This document shows, piece after piece, positions 44,581 through 56,074 of a DNA stretch of 64,000 nucleotides. The DNA comes from Triatoma infestans (lineage: Eukaryota > Arthropoda > Insecta > Hemiptera > Reduviidae), in assembly GCA_011037195.1 (NCBI GenBank), contig JAAEAF010000637.1, positions 62,001 to 126,000 on the forward strand, in the 5' to 3' direction. The position numbers were made by a program, and so were the translations under genes. The notes under the pieces are model-generated. The model searched no databases, was not told the DNA's origin, and was given only the letters and a program-made list of their open reading frames with translations. Each line of letters begins with the position of its first letter. The first letter of the stretch is position 1.

Positions 44581-45544
44581 GCATATTTCGGATAATTACA
44601 ATTGCGACCGAATTTCCTACTTATTTTTTTTTAATGTAGTTTATGCCATTTTCTCGAAAATAGTTCCAACGATTTTCTTTAAACTTTGTGTAACTTTATG
44701 TAAATGGGCGTCACTTTTATTTAATACATTTTTCCACTGAACCTGATTTTTTGGCGAGCCATAGGAAACGTGACTAAACCAGAATTTTTTTTTTTTTTTG
44801 GCTCAACAATGATTCCAACTTCACATATTTTGCCTTTATTGAACAATATACATTACATAAGAAATTGGTAAAAGAAATCAATTTTCGTTAATTATACAAA
44901 AAAGAAAGACTAGAAACTAATTGTTGGGCGCCGCGTTGCCTCGAATAACCAGATATTAAGTTAGTAAAATGTATACATACAATGTCTACGTATATCATGC
45001 CAGAGAACAGTAAAGACAAATAGGGAAATATTCTTGTGTAGTACCACTTTTGTATATATCGTTCGAACTTCCAATTTTCATGCTCAAATTCATAATTGGC
45101 CCGACAGACAAACGGCAAAAGCAATAGGCAGTCAGACGGCCAGATCTCTCCTACACACGCCGGCACAATTCTGCTATCTATCGGTGAAAAGAGGACCCTA
45201 GGCCTTACCCTTAGACCAGGACATGCCATCTATTGGCCACACCTGTTTCTCATGGGCTCATTTCGCATAAATAATTAGTTTGTCCTCCTATGGTTACATC
45301 TGGAATTGTTCGCTTCCAGCATCTAAATAACATTAAGGTGTATTAAAAGACTTCCATTAGAGTTCTAAGTTTAGAAAAAATACTATTAACCGGCGGGCGG
45401 CTAGATTTCTAATAAGCAAATTTTGGAATATGTTTAAGAGGTGTCGCTTTTTTACACTGAGAGCTTATCGTATTCTAGACATAGAATAAAATTAGCATTA
45501 AGAAAAACTGTGAAATAAAATAATTTCCTTTTATAAATAATTAC
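44581..45544. other. Spacer with a decayed element C-like block
   Basis: 44635-44745 follows element C plus order (CCATTTTCTCGAAAATAGTT, CAACGATTTTCTTTAAACTT). A less AT-rich block at 44920-45260 has long frames on both strands but no recognisable family. Confidence 0.5.
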
Positions 45545-45549
45545 GTGAA

Positions 45550-46345
45550 GTATTGTTACAGTTTTTGGCTGTTCTTTACGTGGACCATCTTCAATCGATG
45601 TACGACCACTTTTAAATTCTGCTGCCCAATTTTTTGTTACTGTTGATAAAGAAGGTGGAAGTAGTAAATGGAAATATATTCTATATTTGAAGAAAAAAAT
45701 GTAAGTTGGCTGGACATTCGTTCAAGGGTAAAAATTCAGGTACAAGACTACCGTTACAAGAAAAGTCAGAGAACTTAGTTAGCTTTGTCTTTTACCACTT
45801 CCAAAAGGGAAAGAATTGAACTACCAAAAGAAGGCATTCTTTCACACTCTAAATTCTGCATTCAAACAGAACAGTGTAAATTCGACTTTCAACCATACAA
45901 GTCTACATTTGACATTCAACCAGCAATCATCGAGCCAGAACATCAGTGCCAATTAAAGTGTTAAACATTGAGTTAAATCAATCTAGCAAGTTACAATATA
46001 TTCATAAGCTTATTTCATTTATTACAATCAACTTGTAATTGTTATTCACATTGTTCAATAATTCAAACATAGTCAAATTATTTATTGTAAGCAATGGTAA
46101 CTCCTACTTATTTCTTAAACTACTTTCTGTCTTGAAACATATGCATACACACGAGCCCTTTACAAAACCGCTCGTGCTCGTGCTATAAACATACAACAAC
46201 ATCATATCATACCAAACACATTTCACTCCCTTATACACTTTCACCAACTTTGGATGAATTTCTGTTAGCGATAAACTATCCAAAACGAAGAATTTTATTA
46301 TGTAACGGTATTCATTTTGTCAAAAAACATACAACACGCATACTC
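45550..46345 (-). pseudogene. mariner transposase N-terminus, interrupted
   Basis: The minus strand near 46315-46230 gives EYRYIIKFFVLDSLSLTEIH then PKLVKVYKG. After about 570 bases of E3, near 45655-45565, it gives PSLSTVTKNWAAEFKSGRTS and IEDGPRKEQPK. Together these cover the two helix-turn-helix motifs of a mariner DNA-binding domain (about residues 5-75), in order. The usual start codon region lacks a clear ATG, and no catalytic domain follows. It is a different mariner lineage from the other two. Confidence 0.82.
45656..46229. mobile_element. LTR-like element E3 inside mariner
   Basis: Contains GTGGAAGTAG at its left end, AGAAGGCATTCTTTC, TCTAAATTCTGCATTCAAAC, ACATCAGTGCCA, CACGAGCCCTTTACAAAACC and ends near CACATTTCA. 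The first bases (TGTA) and the left target copy are not preserved. Confidence 0.75.
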
Positions 46346-46497
46346 TAAACAGCCGTATAAAACAAACTATTTGTCTGATCAAATTTATACTTAGTATTTA
46401 CTTTTGCAACAAGTGTGCCAACATAACAAAACAGTAATTTCATTTGTAGCAGTGCCATCTATGGGCTAGGCTGAGAACTTTTCACCATGCCCTAGTA

Positions 46498-46925
46498 AAA
46501 TGTTTTAGTAATATTTAAGAATTAGAATTAGAGCTTTAGAATAAACCGACGTACATTTAATAAGAAATTTGAGCACATAAATATAGAAATAAATTATCAT
46601 TATAACCTTAATAAACATTTAATAACTTAAATAATATTTGATCTTTTGGCAAGGTACATGTCCAATTTGTTAAATAAATCAGTATTTATAAAGTTATTAT
46701 TACGCAAAAAAATATTATGCCCTGCAAAAGCAATTACTTCTTGCATTATTATTACGTATTATTCTACATGCAAATTAATAATAATACCATAGGCTACAAA
46801 TTGAAGCCAACGTATCGATATATATTATATCATCAACATCTGGGCTAAAAATATTACAAGGAAAAGTGTTAGTCGTTTAATCAACTTCATATTTACATTA
46901 TTGTGCGTAAATATTATTCGCTATG
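46498..46925. other. AT-rich spacer
   Basis: No feature recognised. Confidence 0.5.
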
Positions 46926-47960
46926 TTTGGTCGTAGCATGCATATTTATTTTGTTCCTGACCGGTTTCGGATTTTCATCCATCGTTAGAGTAGATTCTAT
47001 CCATTTGTGCACAGAGTTCACTTCAAACACAATGTTTTCGTTACACTCGACACTTATGGATTGTATGCGCGGGAGGTTATGTATAAATAATGATTAGAAA
47101 TTAGAAAATAATGTATAATAAATAGCATATATTTACATAAACGGGAGGTTTTCTATAAATTGAACTCTAAGTGTTCATAAAAGATAATCATTCTATACGA
47201 TCGAATAGATCACTATTGTATTTGAATTCTTATGAGTGGTCAATATTCTTATTGTGTGGTTATTCTTGTGAGTGGATTCTTATGAGTCTATATTATTTTA
47301 CAGAATATTTATATTCATACATAAATTTAAAGAATAAAAAGGGAATTTGGTCTTCATTATTATTAACAGTTTTTACTGTAATATATTTAGCCCTGATCAT
47401 GTTACATTATACACATCGAAATGTTGGCGTAAATTTGAAGTTTATATAGACCCGGGGACTCCTCAAACAAATCTACATTATTGAATATGTGGATAGGTCT
47501 GCAATGCTGGATAACATCTGGTGTTTTATCCTCGTAGAATGTATATTTATAGTGTTCCTGACCGGTTTCGGATATTCTCCATCTGCAGCGGAGTTCACTT
47601 CAAACACAATGTTTTCGTTACACTCAATACTTGTGGATTGTATGTGCGGGAGATTATAAGGTTATGTTGCTACGTGTGTGTCTGTGTGTTTAATGACAAA
47701 AATGGAATTCTTATAAATTATGATTAGACAATAGAAAATATATGCTATTTATTATACACTATTTTCTAATTTCTAATCATTATTTATAAAAAAACCTCCC
47801 GCACATACAATCCATAAGTGTCGAGTGTAACGAAAACATTGTGTTTGAAGTGAACTCTGTGCACAAATGTATAGAATCTACTCTAACGATGGATGAAAAT
47901 CCGAAACCGGCCAGGAACAAAATAAATTTGCATGCTACGACGGAAGAAATATCAAATGAA
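46926..47960. mobile_element. Compound fold-back of family A (A3)
   Basis: Three arm segments: 46926-47125 and 47487-47745 in one orientation and 47745-47955 in the other. Segment one pairs with segment three (GAGTTCACTTCAAACACAAT with ATTGTGTTTGAAGTGAACTC). The paired arms both read CUAACGA in place of CUGACGA; the middle segment reads CUGCAGA. No intact core remains. Between them (47126-47486) is AT-rich unassigned DNA. Confidence 0.82.
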
Positions 47961-49004
47961 ACTGGATATTAATTCAATAATATTGGTCAAAAGCCGATGC
48001 ATACATGAATAATAATCTAGGTTTCCATTATTTAATGTACTATTTACACCTATAGATTAAATAGACTTTCAAAAAATACTCTAAAGAAAGAAAACACTAA
48101 ATTGAATTAAAAAGTTACAAAATGTAATATTATTATTGGGAAAAGAAAATCACATTTAACATTGCAAGGAGAATGGGGCGATGAGTGGGGGTAAAAAGAT
48201 TTTCCCAAGAAGAAAATAAGGGAAAAGTTAAAATGGTTGCCAGTCTGTTAGAACAGGTTCGCCGGCAGAGAGAGAGAAGTAACAGTCCATGACCAAGTGG
48301 TCTTGAATTAGTGAACGCATGTGTTTCCTTCCAGTATATTATTTGGAGAAAGGCGCCAACTTCTTCACTGTATTTCCTTTTCTCTCCCTATATAACGTTA
48401 CACCCCGCCCTTCATAAACGATTCCAAACACTGAGTTCCCCCTTCCCACCTATTTATGAGGAGGGCTAAAACCGCACACACACATACGCTCACCCACACG
48501 CACAACACACTCAAATATCTATACTATATTAGGGTTGGTAGAGTTTATAGTTTCAACAAGTGAAGCTGTTGTAGACTAAGAGATGTAGTGTAGAAATAAG
48601 ACTAGGTGACAACACAGTTATTCATTGTTTTCGAAATAAACTAAGACAAGCATGCATAAAGATGTTTAAAGATCCCCCCGTCTCCCTATAATACAACCCA
48701 GTCTTTAACTAAATAAAATAACTAGGCTAAAATAGTGTCCAGAAACTCCTTCAGTGTGGAAATGAGGTTTATAAGAATGTATTAGATTTTGATGGTATTA
48801 GTTGGAGAGTCTCAGTGTGGAAGACTTAAACATGCTTTGTGCTCTTAGTAGAGAACTGATGTTTCGTCTCCCCTTGCTCTATTCTCTGTCTGTCTTCACC
48901 CCGGACCAATGAAATCAACTACACACTATATTTAAGAGAGAAAACGTACAAACTGGCTAAAGTCCAAATACATTCTCCACCCCTTGTTTTGGAGCCTGTC
49001 TCAA

Positions 49005-49035
<31 letters not shown>

Positions 49036-49743
49036 TTTAATACACAGCATCCAAAAAACAGCTCCAAGTTACCCTAATACATTTCTTGAATGTGTATAAG
49101 TACCCACCACCCCTGCCACTATGTTATTATCTGGATACATTTCAACCACTTACCCACCAAAAGCTATTCTAACCAACTTTACTTTAATGTTAATTTTGAA
49201 TATTATCCACCGTCTCTATGAATGGACAAATTTTTCTAACAAGCAAATATCTAACAAGTTAACAAATTTTTATTTGTTGTGAAACTAGAGCAACTAGATT
49301 ATAAAATAATTAATATAAAAGAATGAAAAAGATAAATATTTCTACCCCTAAGAATGCAACAGTTGCTGGTGGCAATGTATATCACATTTCTGACCTGAAA
49401 AATTATGGAATTAACTAGATACCAGTACAAACTGTAGAAATTGCAAATGTAAACGATCTTAACACACTATATGACTTCCACATAGAACTGAATGTGTCTC
49501 ACCTGCTATAACATCAGAAACGTTTAGAATTACGGTAGATAGTAATTTCAAAAATACCGTTCAACATATTTGAAGTGTAATAAATTCAAAAGTTATAAAT
49601 TATAAAAATAAGCTGGCATAATACATCTTATGTTAGATAATAAAAGAAAACAAGGAAAATTAATTAAAAAAAATATTAAATAACTCAGACGACTTTCTTA
49701 TAACAATTTACATTATATTTATAAATTTCTTTAAACTTATATT
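47961..49743. other. Unassigned region with CT microsatellite
   Basis: Less AT-rich DNA at 48160-49140 with (CT)n at 49005-49029 and AC-rich tracts near 48475-48510. It is the longest part of the window without an identifiable repeat family, so host untranslated or intronic sequence could lie here. I see no open frame that supports a gene. Confidence 0.45.
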
Positions 49744-50734
49744 TATTACTCCTAGTAAGAGGAAGTACTGTAAACGTGTAAAATTTGCGATATTGAGTTA
49801 TCACCGGAAATATCCGTTTTGAGGTTCCCTGAGTCCAAGAAAGTGGTTTTAAGCAAATGGTCTCTGTGTGTGTGTGTGTGTGTGATATGACAGCATAGCT
49901 CAAAAACGAAAAATCATAAAAACTTCGAACTTGATACTACGTTTAGTTATCACCATGGGATCCGACTGTGGGTGATGTGTCAAAATTCCTCAACCGGAAG
50001 TACCATTTTACTAGCTGTTTTTTTTACATTTTTGCAATTTTCTCAAAAATAGCTCCAACGATTTTCTTCAAACTTGTTATATCGACTACACATACTAACA
50101 CTATACATACTACAACGTTTATTTGAAACATTTCTCTGGGAAAATTGATTTAAGGTCACTTATGGGGAAGGGGTGGCGGTTAGGATTTTATATAAAATGC
50201 TATTTCAGTTTATTAGACAATTCGGCCATCTAAATAATGTTAATTAAAATTGAATATGTTGTTGAAATTCCGAGTTTGAAAAAAATCGGATAACCGGAAG
50301 TGCATTTACTTTACCAGTTTACTAAATGATTTTTTTTACTTATTCGCAATTTTCTCAGAAATGGCTACGACGATTTTCTTGAAACTTCTGATATAAACTA
50401 AACAATGAATGATCTACATCATTTATTTAAGACATTTCTCTGGAAAAATTCCTTTAAAGGCACTTTTAGGGGAGGGGTGGGGTTACAGCTCCCTCTAAAG
50501 TGCTATCATAGTTGATTATATAATTCTATCATCCAAACAAAATTAATTAGAAATAAATAGGTTGCTAAAATTCCGAGTTTTAAGAAAATTAGTAAACCGG
50601 AAGTGCGCTTTTACTGAACAGTTTTTTCAGTTTTCGATGAATTTCGTTAAATTTGGTACAGAAACCATAAAATTTGTCAATTACAATTTTGAAAACTGGA
50701 GTAAGAGAAAGTTGTGTGAGTGTTTCACACCAGA
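49744..50734 (+). mobile_element. Element C, copy 9, full length
   Basis: Runs from ACTCCTAGTAAGAGGAAG to the terminal GTGTGAGTGTTTCACACCAG. Three internal units begin with ACCGGAAGT near 49994, 50294 and 50597. Only the first few bases of the 5' end are changed. Confidence 0.88.
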
Positions 50735-51019
50735 TTTTTTTTTACAAGATATTTAGTTGCCTTTAATATTAATATCAATGGGAAAATCTGAACTTAATAA
50801 AACGACTTTTCTTTTTTTTGAGGAAAGCACAACTTTTCCCTTCCGTCCAACACTATTACAATGAATTTTCACAAAATAAAATTTCCAAAAAAAAAATTAA
50901 GAATGAATGTATAGTTATTAACAAAATTTAAAGAAACACGTGGAAATATTTATGGAGAAAGTCGCAGGAAATTGAAGAAAAAAACTGATCAATAAAGTCG
51001 CACTTTTAGTTTCTAGGGA
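50735..51019. other. AT-rich spacer
   Basis: A faint element C-like tail may be present at 50930-51010. Confidence 0.45.
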
Positions 51020-51450
51020 TCGAACTAAATTTCGTTGGGTCAGCGACCAGTTTCTTGGAAGAACTGAGAAAGGAGGTAGAGGTAAAGAGGTGTAAACTCT
51101 GAAACTGAGGCAAGCTAAGATCTGCCTGGAAAATTATAACCAGCGGAGATCAGAGACCTGCATCGGCCTTAGTAAGAACAAATTCCGCGTACTTATGGGA
51201 TTCCTCACGGGTCATTGGCGACTCAAAGGAAAACTGATGAAGCTGGGTTTGGAGAGTGGCAGCACATACTGTTTCTGTGAGCGAGATGGAGAAAACTCCA
51301 TTACATCTCCTAACGGACTGCGAGGCTGCCACTCAGAAAAGATTTAAGAACCTCGGTAGTTACCTGGAGGAGGAGAGGAATATATCCTTCCTAGAGCCCA
51401 CCAGGTTACTAGAATTCCTTAGGAACCTTAACCTGTTGAAAGTGTTGTAG
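51020..51450 (+). pseudogene. LINE C-terminus downstream of RNase H
   Basis: The plus strand gives LSKNKFRVLMGFLTGHWRLK near 51170-51230, then LGLESGSTYCFC, and after a frameshift LLTDCEAATQKRFKNLGSYL and PTRLLEFLRNLNLL ending at TAG 51448-51450. This is the C-HC-type zinc-finger tail that follows RNase H in I/R1/LOA-like LINEs (pattern LTGH...C-C...E...H-L--C). An inverted second copy lies at 51885-52345. Confidence 0.72.
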
Positions 51451-51699
51451 ACGGTATTCGCCTAGAACATCTGTTTGGGATGCTATGGGCACTCTTCGGC
51501 ACCCAAAGGACATAGCATAATAGAATCGGGCCCCTCCAAGGAAAAAAAGTCGCACGTTTGCCAGACACTTGGTCATAATACATGAAGTCGACCTAGGTTG
51601 GATCACTGTGATTAACATGATTGTGGGACAATATTTGTCAAAAAATAGAGCTTTGATATTCCATTCCAGGTTACCCTAAATTATAACAGCCGAAGTGGA

Positions 51700-51800
51700 T
51701 CAAAAGCTGGGCGCTAGCGAAGCCTGATTGGGGGCACTTGGTTTACGGATGGATGGCTCCAAGATAGGTTGCGGTGCCGGGGCCGGTATATATGGGGTGA
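51700..51800 (+). pseudogene. LINE RNase H start, separate fragment
   Basis: Encodes FTDG, then after a 4-base insertion SKIGCGAGAGIYGVK near 51736-51800. TDGS...GAGIY is the first catalytic-Asp block of RNase H. It lies downstream of a LINE C-terminus, so it cannot belong to the same copy. Confidence 0.65.
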
Positions 51801-51884
51801 AGTGAGTTCATGTGCTGCCACCCTCAGGTGATGTACTGTACTCTCTCTGGTATCCTAGGTGAGCTTGCTCATCTACAGCACCAT

Positions 51885-52345
51885 TTCCAGTTGAGCTCCC
51901 TAAGGAATCCCAGAATCTTGGAGGGTTATAGGGTGGGTATTTCTTCCTTCCCCACCTGGTAACAACCCAGATGATTAAATCTTCTTTGGATGACGGCGTC
52001 TCTCAATCGGTGAGGTGATTGGAATATTGGAGTTTCCATCATCTCCCCAAAGAATCTGTACGAGTAAAATCATCTTCTAGGGCCCAGCTCCTTCAGGTAA
52101 CCCCTGATTTCTGCAGTGCCACGTAAGAAATCTTGTTTTTACTCACGCAGACTGACGCAGGCCTTCGATCTTTTCTGGTTCTAACCTCCCAGACAAACCT
52201 GGCATGCCTCAGTCCCGGGAGAGTGTTCCAGTGACTTGCTCTTTGTAACCATCTTTTTCGTGATTTCTTCAAAGTCGAATCTACTAATAGAGAGGCCTTG
52301 GCAATGACTCCACGGTATTCCAGGCCGAAATTCTTGTAATCAAGG
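51885..52345 (-). pseudogene. LINE C-terminus, inverted second copy
   Basis: The minus strand reads RWLQRASHWNTLPGLRHARF near 52265-52200, a VSKNKISYVALQKSG block near 52140-52095, and EEIPTL, a stop, then SKILGFLRELNW near 51950-51885. These align block for block with the 51020-51450 and 58240-58587 fragments. Several stops and frameshifts are present. With 51020-51450 it forms an imperfect inverted pair, probably from two insertions. Confidence 0.65.
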
Positions 52346-53494
52346 GCTGTGTTTTGAGGAATACCTGGGAATTGCCCCTAGAAATCCGGAGATTTACATC
52401 TTTTAGGATAGCCAGCCTGGACTTTTATTCAAACATTTTTCTCAAAAAATATATTTCTAGGGTTTTCTGTGGAATCTTGTTCGTTAAATTTCATTTTTTT
52501 TTTTTTTAGAGTAAAAACGGTAATCATTAAAATAACTTTCTATGTGATAATAACATAAGGCACCTTTTAAAGCTATGGATACTAGACAAATCTAATTTTA
52601 TTTATTCAGAATAATAATATCGTTCACGGAGTCTAAAGTTGATATGCTATCATAGTCTATCCAAATTTACATAGTAAAAGCGCTAAAAGTCTATTAAATA
52701 TTATTTTTTTTTTTAAATAATAAAATAAAATCTAATATAAATATAAAAAAAAAATATATATATATATATAACATAAAGAATTATCAGATAATAATATATT
52801 ATATGTGTAGTAGAGAGAAGATAAGCGCAACACACATAAAATTTTTATACTTAAGTAGATTTTATATTAATTAAAAAAGTTTTTCATTTCATCAAAACAT
52901 TACTGTGAAGTTTAAAGTACAACAAACTTAACATACACACACACACACACACAAGAGAACTTTGTGCTGTTATTGTTGTTGTTGTTAGCGTTGTTACTCC
53001 AAGGGATGGGTGGTGGTTTTGGTGGGGAGTGCTGATATATATATACACCTTTAATACTTTCTACTTGTTTTTCTAAATTGTTATATAATTATATTTTCTT
53101 ACCAAGTTTTTCTTTTTAAAGCACAACGTAACTTTTGTATTTTTTTTTTTTTTGCTCGGTTTACAAAAATGGGGCTCTCTCTTTTCCCCTCCCACTTCTT
53201 CTTTACTAGTTAATGTTTTTTCATTCAAATTTATTACTACTTTAAGTTGCTATATAAGTACAAAGAAATAACTTCATATTCTTTAGTTCTTTATTGCTTG
53301 GAGATTAAATAAATTGTCATAATTTTAACAATTTGAAATTGGTGAACTCATACGAAGCAGTTATTGCAAATTTTCTAGTTGATTAAATTTCTTCAAAAAT
53401 GGAATCATTACTAAGTAATTAGTTGTTCATAATTACTTAGTATAGGTGTATAGGTGATAGAACCATAAATTACGCAGAAGGGTTTTGTTTTTTT
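52346..53494. repeat. AT-rich region with AC and TTG microsatellites
   Basis: (TA)n at 52757-52769, (AC)n at 52933-52953 and a (GTT)n stretch at 52970-52990. No gene is recognised. Confidence 0.55.
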
Positions 53495-53817
53495 AACTTA
53501 AGGCGCATCAACAACTATAATCATTGGCGTCTGGAGTCTTCTTAAAGCGTTATCGGCTTCTGAACAGTGTTCTCAGCGGACAATGAGCTGCAGATGCTCC
53601 CAGGAAAAAAACCCTAGAGCGCAACAGCCCATGAAGTGCCAAGGCTTGCCAGACGGCGATTTGAATAGGGGAGGCGTCTGGTAATCACGCCGCAGTTCCT
53701 TAGGGCGCTACTAACTGTAGCTTTCCACTTTTTATCACGATCGACTTTGCCCTCACAGGAATCGAACCCTGAATTCCCGCACGAAAGGCGACTGCGCTAG
53801 CCACTAGGCCAACGCGT
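53495..53817 (-). mobile_element. tRNA-derived SINE with a different head but the shared tail
   Basis: The minus-strand head is GCGTTGGCCTAGTGGCTAGC, with B box GGGTTCGATTCC and an anticodon-loop-like CTTTCGT, as in tRNA-Glu(UUC). The body contains CAGACGGCGATTTGAAT reversed (53650-53670). The 3' part (53495-53600), with GAACACTGTTC and GCGCCTTAAGTT motifs, matches the tail of the SINEs at 4396 and 5634. The same head occurs at 63785. Confidence 0.82.
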
Positions 53818-54640
53818 CAGGATTGCTTCCAGGCTATCTTTAAATTTATGTTACCACAAAAATGTTTCAAAACAAAATATAAGATTTTTCTATATTTTTT
53901 TTTTTTTTCATTTAAGACCGTATTTCTTATAGGAACATTTCCGCAGTAAGTTGATAGATTGCAATGCGTTGAATTTTGTATAATACAAAAGATTAGATAG
54001 ATGTTAGATTTAGTGTTTACATTTCTATAAGTTAAGTTAATAAATATAAATGTAAAGATATTATGAAAACATCACAAAAAATTACTGAAACCATTTTCGA
54101 CGAAACAGTTGCAGAAATTGTTAAAAAATAAATATTCAGCAAAGTTTGGTTAATCGATTTTCTTCTAGGTCGATTTTTTTTTGAGGGGGGAGGCAAAAAT
54201 TTGACACAGAACATAATACTGTATATAAATAATGAAATGACAATTAGTGGTAATTTACAATTCTATCAGAGAATCTAAATTCAATTTCTTTGGGAAGTAA
54301 TTCAAATAAAAGTGATAGGCATTATACAAGTAGTTATAAATATAATTCTGGTTTGTTTTTTTTTCTAGTTTAATGAACATCTTGATGCTGTTTTAGATAC
54401 GATTATAAAAAGTTATTTATTCAATTCCGGTAGATTTTATTCCGGAAGAATTTTAATTTTTGAGTCCGGAAAGAGATTCAAGAACGCCATACTATTTGTG
54501 CAACTTGTAAAATTTGATCCAAAACAAAGAAGAAGTTTATCTATTATTGTTCTATATTTTCCCCTTTATAATCTATATTCCCTTAATTCCAAGGAAAATA
54601 ACTTCTTCGGAATTTTACACAATATTACAAGTTATCGGAT
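53818..54640. other. AT-rich region, nothing certain
   Basis: 54050-54215 has faint element C minus-strand resemblance. The start of the 157-codon frame (54498-54971) lies here but its second half is the polypurine tract. Confidence 0.45.
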
Positions 54641-54682
54641 TGCCGTGATGTTCCCTGGCGGGTTTTCTTGCCCACAAGAAAA

Positions 54683-54942
54683 TCATAAGGAACAGAGGAA
54701 GAGAGGAAGAAGGGGGAGAAAAGAAAACCTTAGAGGAGAGGCAGGTGAAGGGAAGGAGGGGGAAGAAAAGAAGGAAAAGAGGGAAGAAGGGGAGAAGAGA
54801 AAACAAGTAGAGGAGGGGCAGGTGAAGGGGAGGAGGAGGATGAAAAGAAAGAAAAGGGGAGAAGGAAAAAGAAGTAGAGGAGGGGAAGGAGGAGGGAAAA
54901 AGAAGGATAAGGTGGAAGAAGGGGAGAAAAGAAGACGGGGAG
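54683..54942 (+). repeat. Polypurine minisatellite
   Basis: About 260 bases almost purely A and G. Imperfect units begin GAGGAG-GGCAGGTGAAGGG (54734 and 54812) and a GAGGAGGGGAAGGAGG unit (54875), with the interior varying in length. Frames in every register are open because purine-only DNA has few stops. Confidence 0.9.
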
Positions 54943-55369
54943 CAGTTACATCACTCAATATGTCACATTAGACGTAACATATCTCTTTACCACTAGCTAT
55001 TCAAGCCTGCCCCAAAATGATTCCCAAATTCAGCCACACCAACACTCTAGGAAATCAGGAGAGAGAAGTTAAAGAGCAATAGGTTAAGTTTGAAATCATA
55101 TATAAACGTTAGCGACATTCAAACCACTTTAAGTGCGTAATTCAATCTTGTGCTCACAATTATCAAGAAAACGACATCACCAACAAATCCAGTGCCAGCT
55201 CGTTTGTCATTCTTTCACGTTTCCAATCTTTTTCCATAACACGTTACCAATTCTCCAGTTAATCAAACAATATATTCAGTGTTGATTGAGCAAACTGATT
55301 CCTTGCATCTTTATCACAGTTTTGGGTCATTAATTAACTAAAGCTCCATAAAACGTATTCCTCAAATTT
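54943..55369. other. Unassigned spacer
   Basis: No feature recognised. Confidence 0.5.
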
Positions 55370-55675
55370 TTCACAGATATTTTCCGTGATAACTTGCTTC
55401 ATTTTGTGTTCATCAATCGACCGGTTTCGGGCGTAACGCTCATGATCAGTATGTCCTGGTGTCCAGTGCCCAGATGACACACACTTGCCCAGAACAAAAT
55501 CAGTTTCGATATACACTGTTTTGACAAGTGTTTTGCTATGACCATAACGGGGTCAGGTAGAGGAACAAAACATTTTCCAATACAGTATGTAAACTGATTT
55601 TGCTAACCACAAAATGAAGTAGGCTATCATGGAAAATATCTCTGATACTTTCCAGCTCTATGGAGCCAAACATAA
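55370..55675. mobile_element. Fold-back element B6, degraded
   Basis: The left arm has CAGATATTTTCCGTGATAAC and CGACCGGTTTCGGGCG; the right arm has AACCACAAAATGAAGTAGGC and AAATATCTCTGATACTTTCC. The left core reads CUGAUCA (G8 to C on the minus strand) and the right arm lacks the core. Confidence 0.78.
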
Positions 55676-56074
55676 CACACAATCATTATTTCTCACGGGT
55701 GTCATTTTCTTTTTCTATTTCCATTTTTTGACTACGAGTACATTCTTCTCCAATGTGTTTCCCAAATTTATTATTAATAACAAAATGAAATTATTACCAC
55801 TATAACTCTGTTTTGTTTATTGGACTTGAAAATCTTTTAGAAAATATGATAACTGGATTGGGGGGGGGGGGGGATTAGCTGTTACGCCATAGCCAGTATA
55901 TTATTCTATAAATGTGAAAAATTAATCGTCAATTATCCAACATAACCAATCTCAAAACATCCAGCTACAGCACCTTTATTATTACTTTTTCATAATTTAT
56001 ATCTTATTTATGCTAAATACTCATTAACCAACTTCCTATCAGTTAATTCATTTGTACATTCACACGCTTAGTTG
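55676..56074. other. AT-rich spacer with a G run
   Basis: A run of about 15 G residues lies at 55859-55873. Nothing else is recognised. Confidence 0.55.

Larger units (their letters stand above)
45545..46497 (-). mobile_element. mariner 5' half, split by an E element
   Basis: The right end reads inward as TAGGGCATGGTGAAAAGTTCTCAG (start about 46497), a mariner terminus related to that of the 18951 element. Transposase N-terminal coding lies on both sides of E3. The catalytic half and left terminus are missing. Confidence 0.8.

Noticed and set aside
44920..45280. Overlapping frames of 113 and 60 codons in GC-richer DNA
   Set aside because: Both strands are open over the same span and neither shows a recognisable domain.
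3937..50734. Element C as a Helitron
   Set aside because: The terminal hairpin is suggestive, but the ends are not TC...CTRR and copy 8 has a 7-base target duplication, which Helitrons do not make.
54498..54971. 157-codon frame rich in Glu, Lys, Arg and Gly
   Set aside because: The second half is the polypurine minisatellite, which has few stops in any register, and the opposite strand is open as well.
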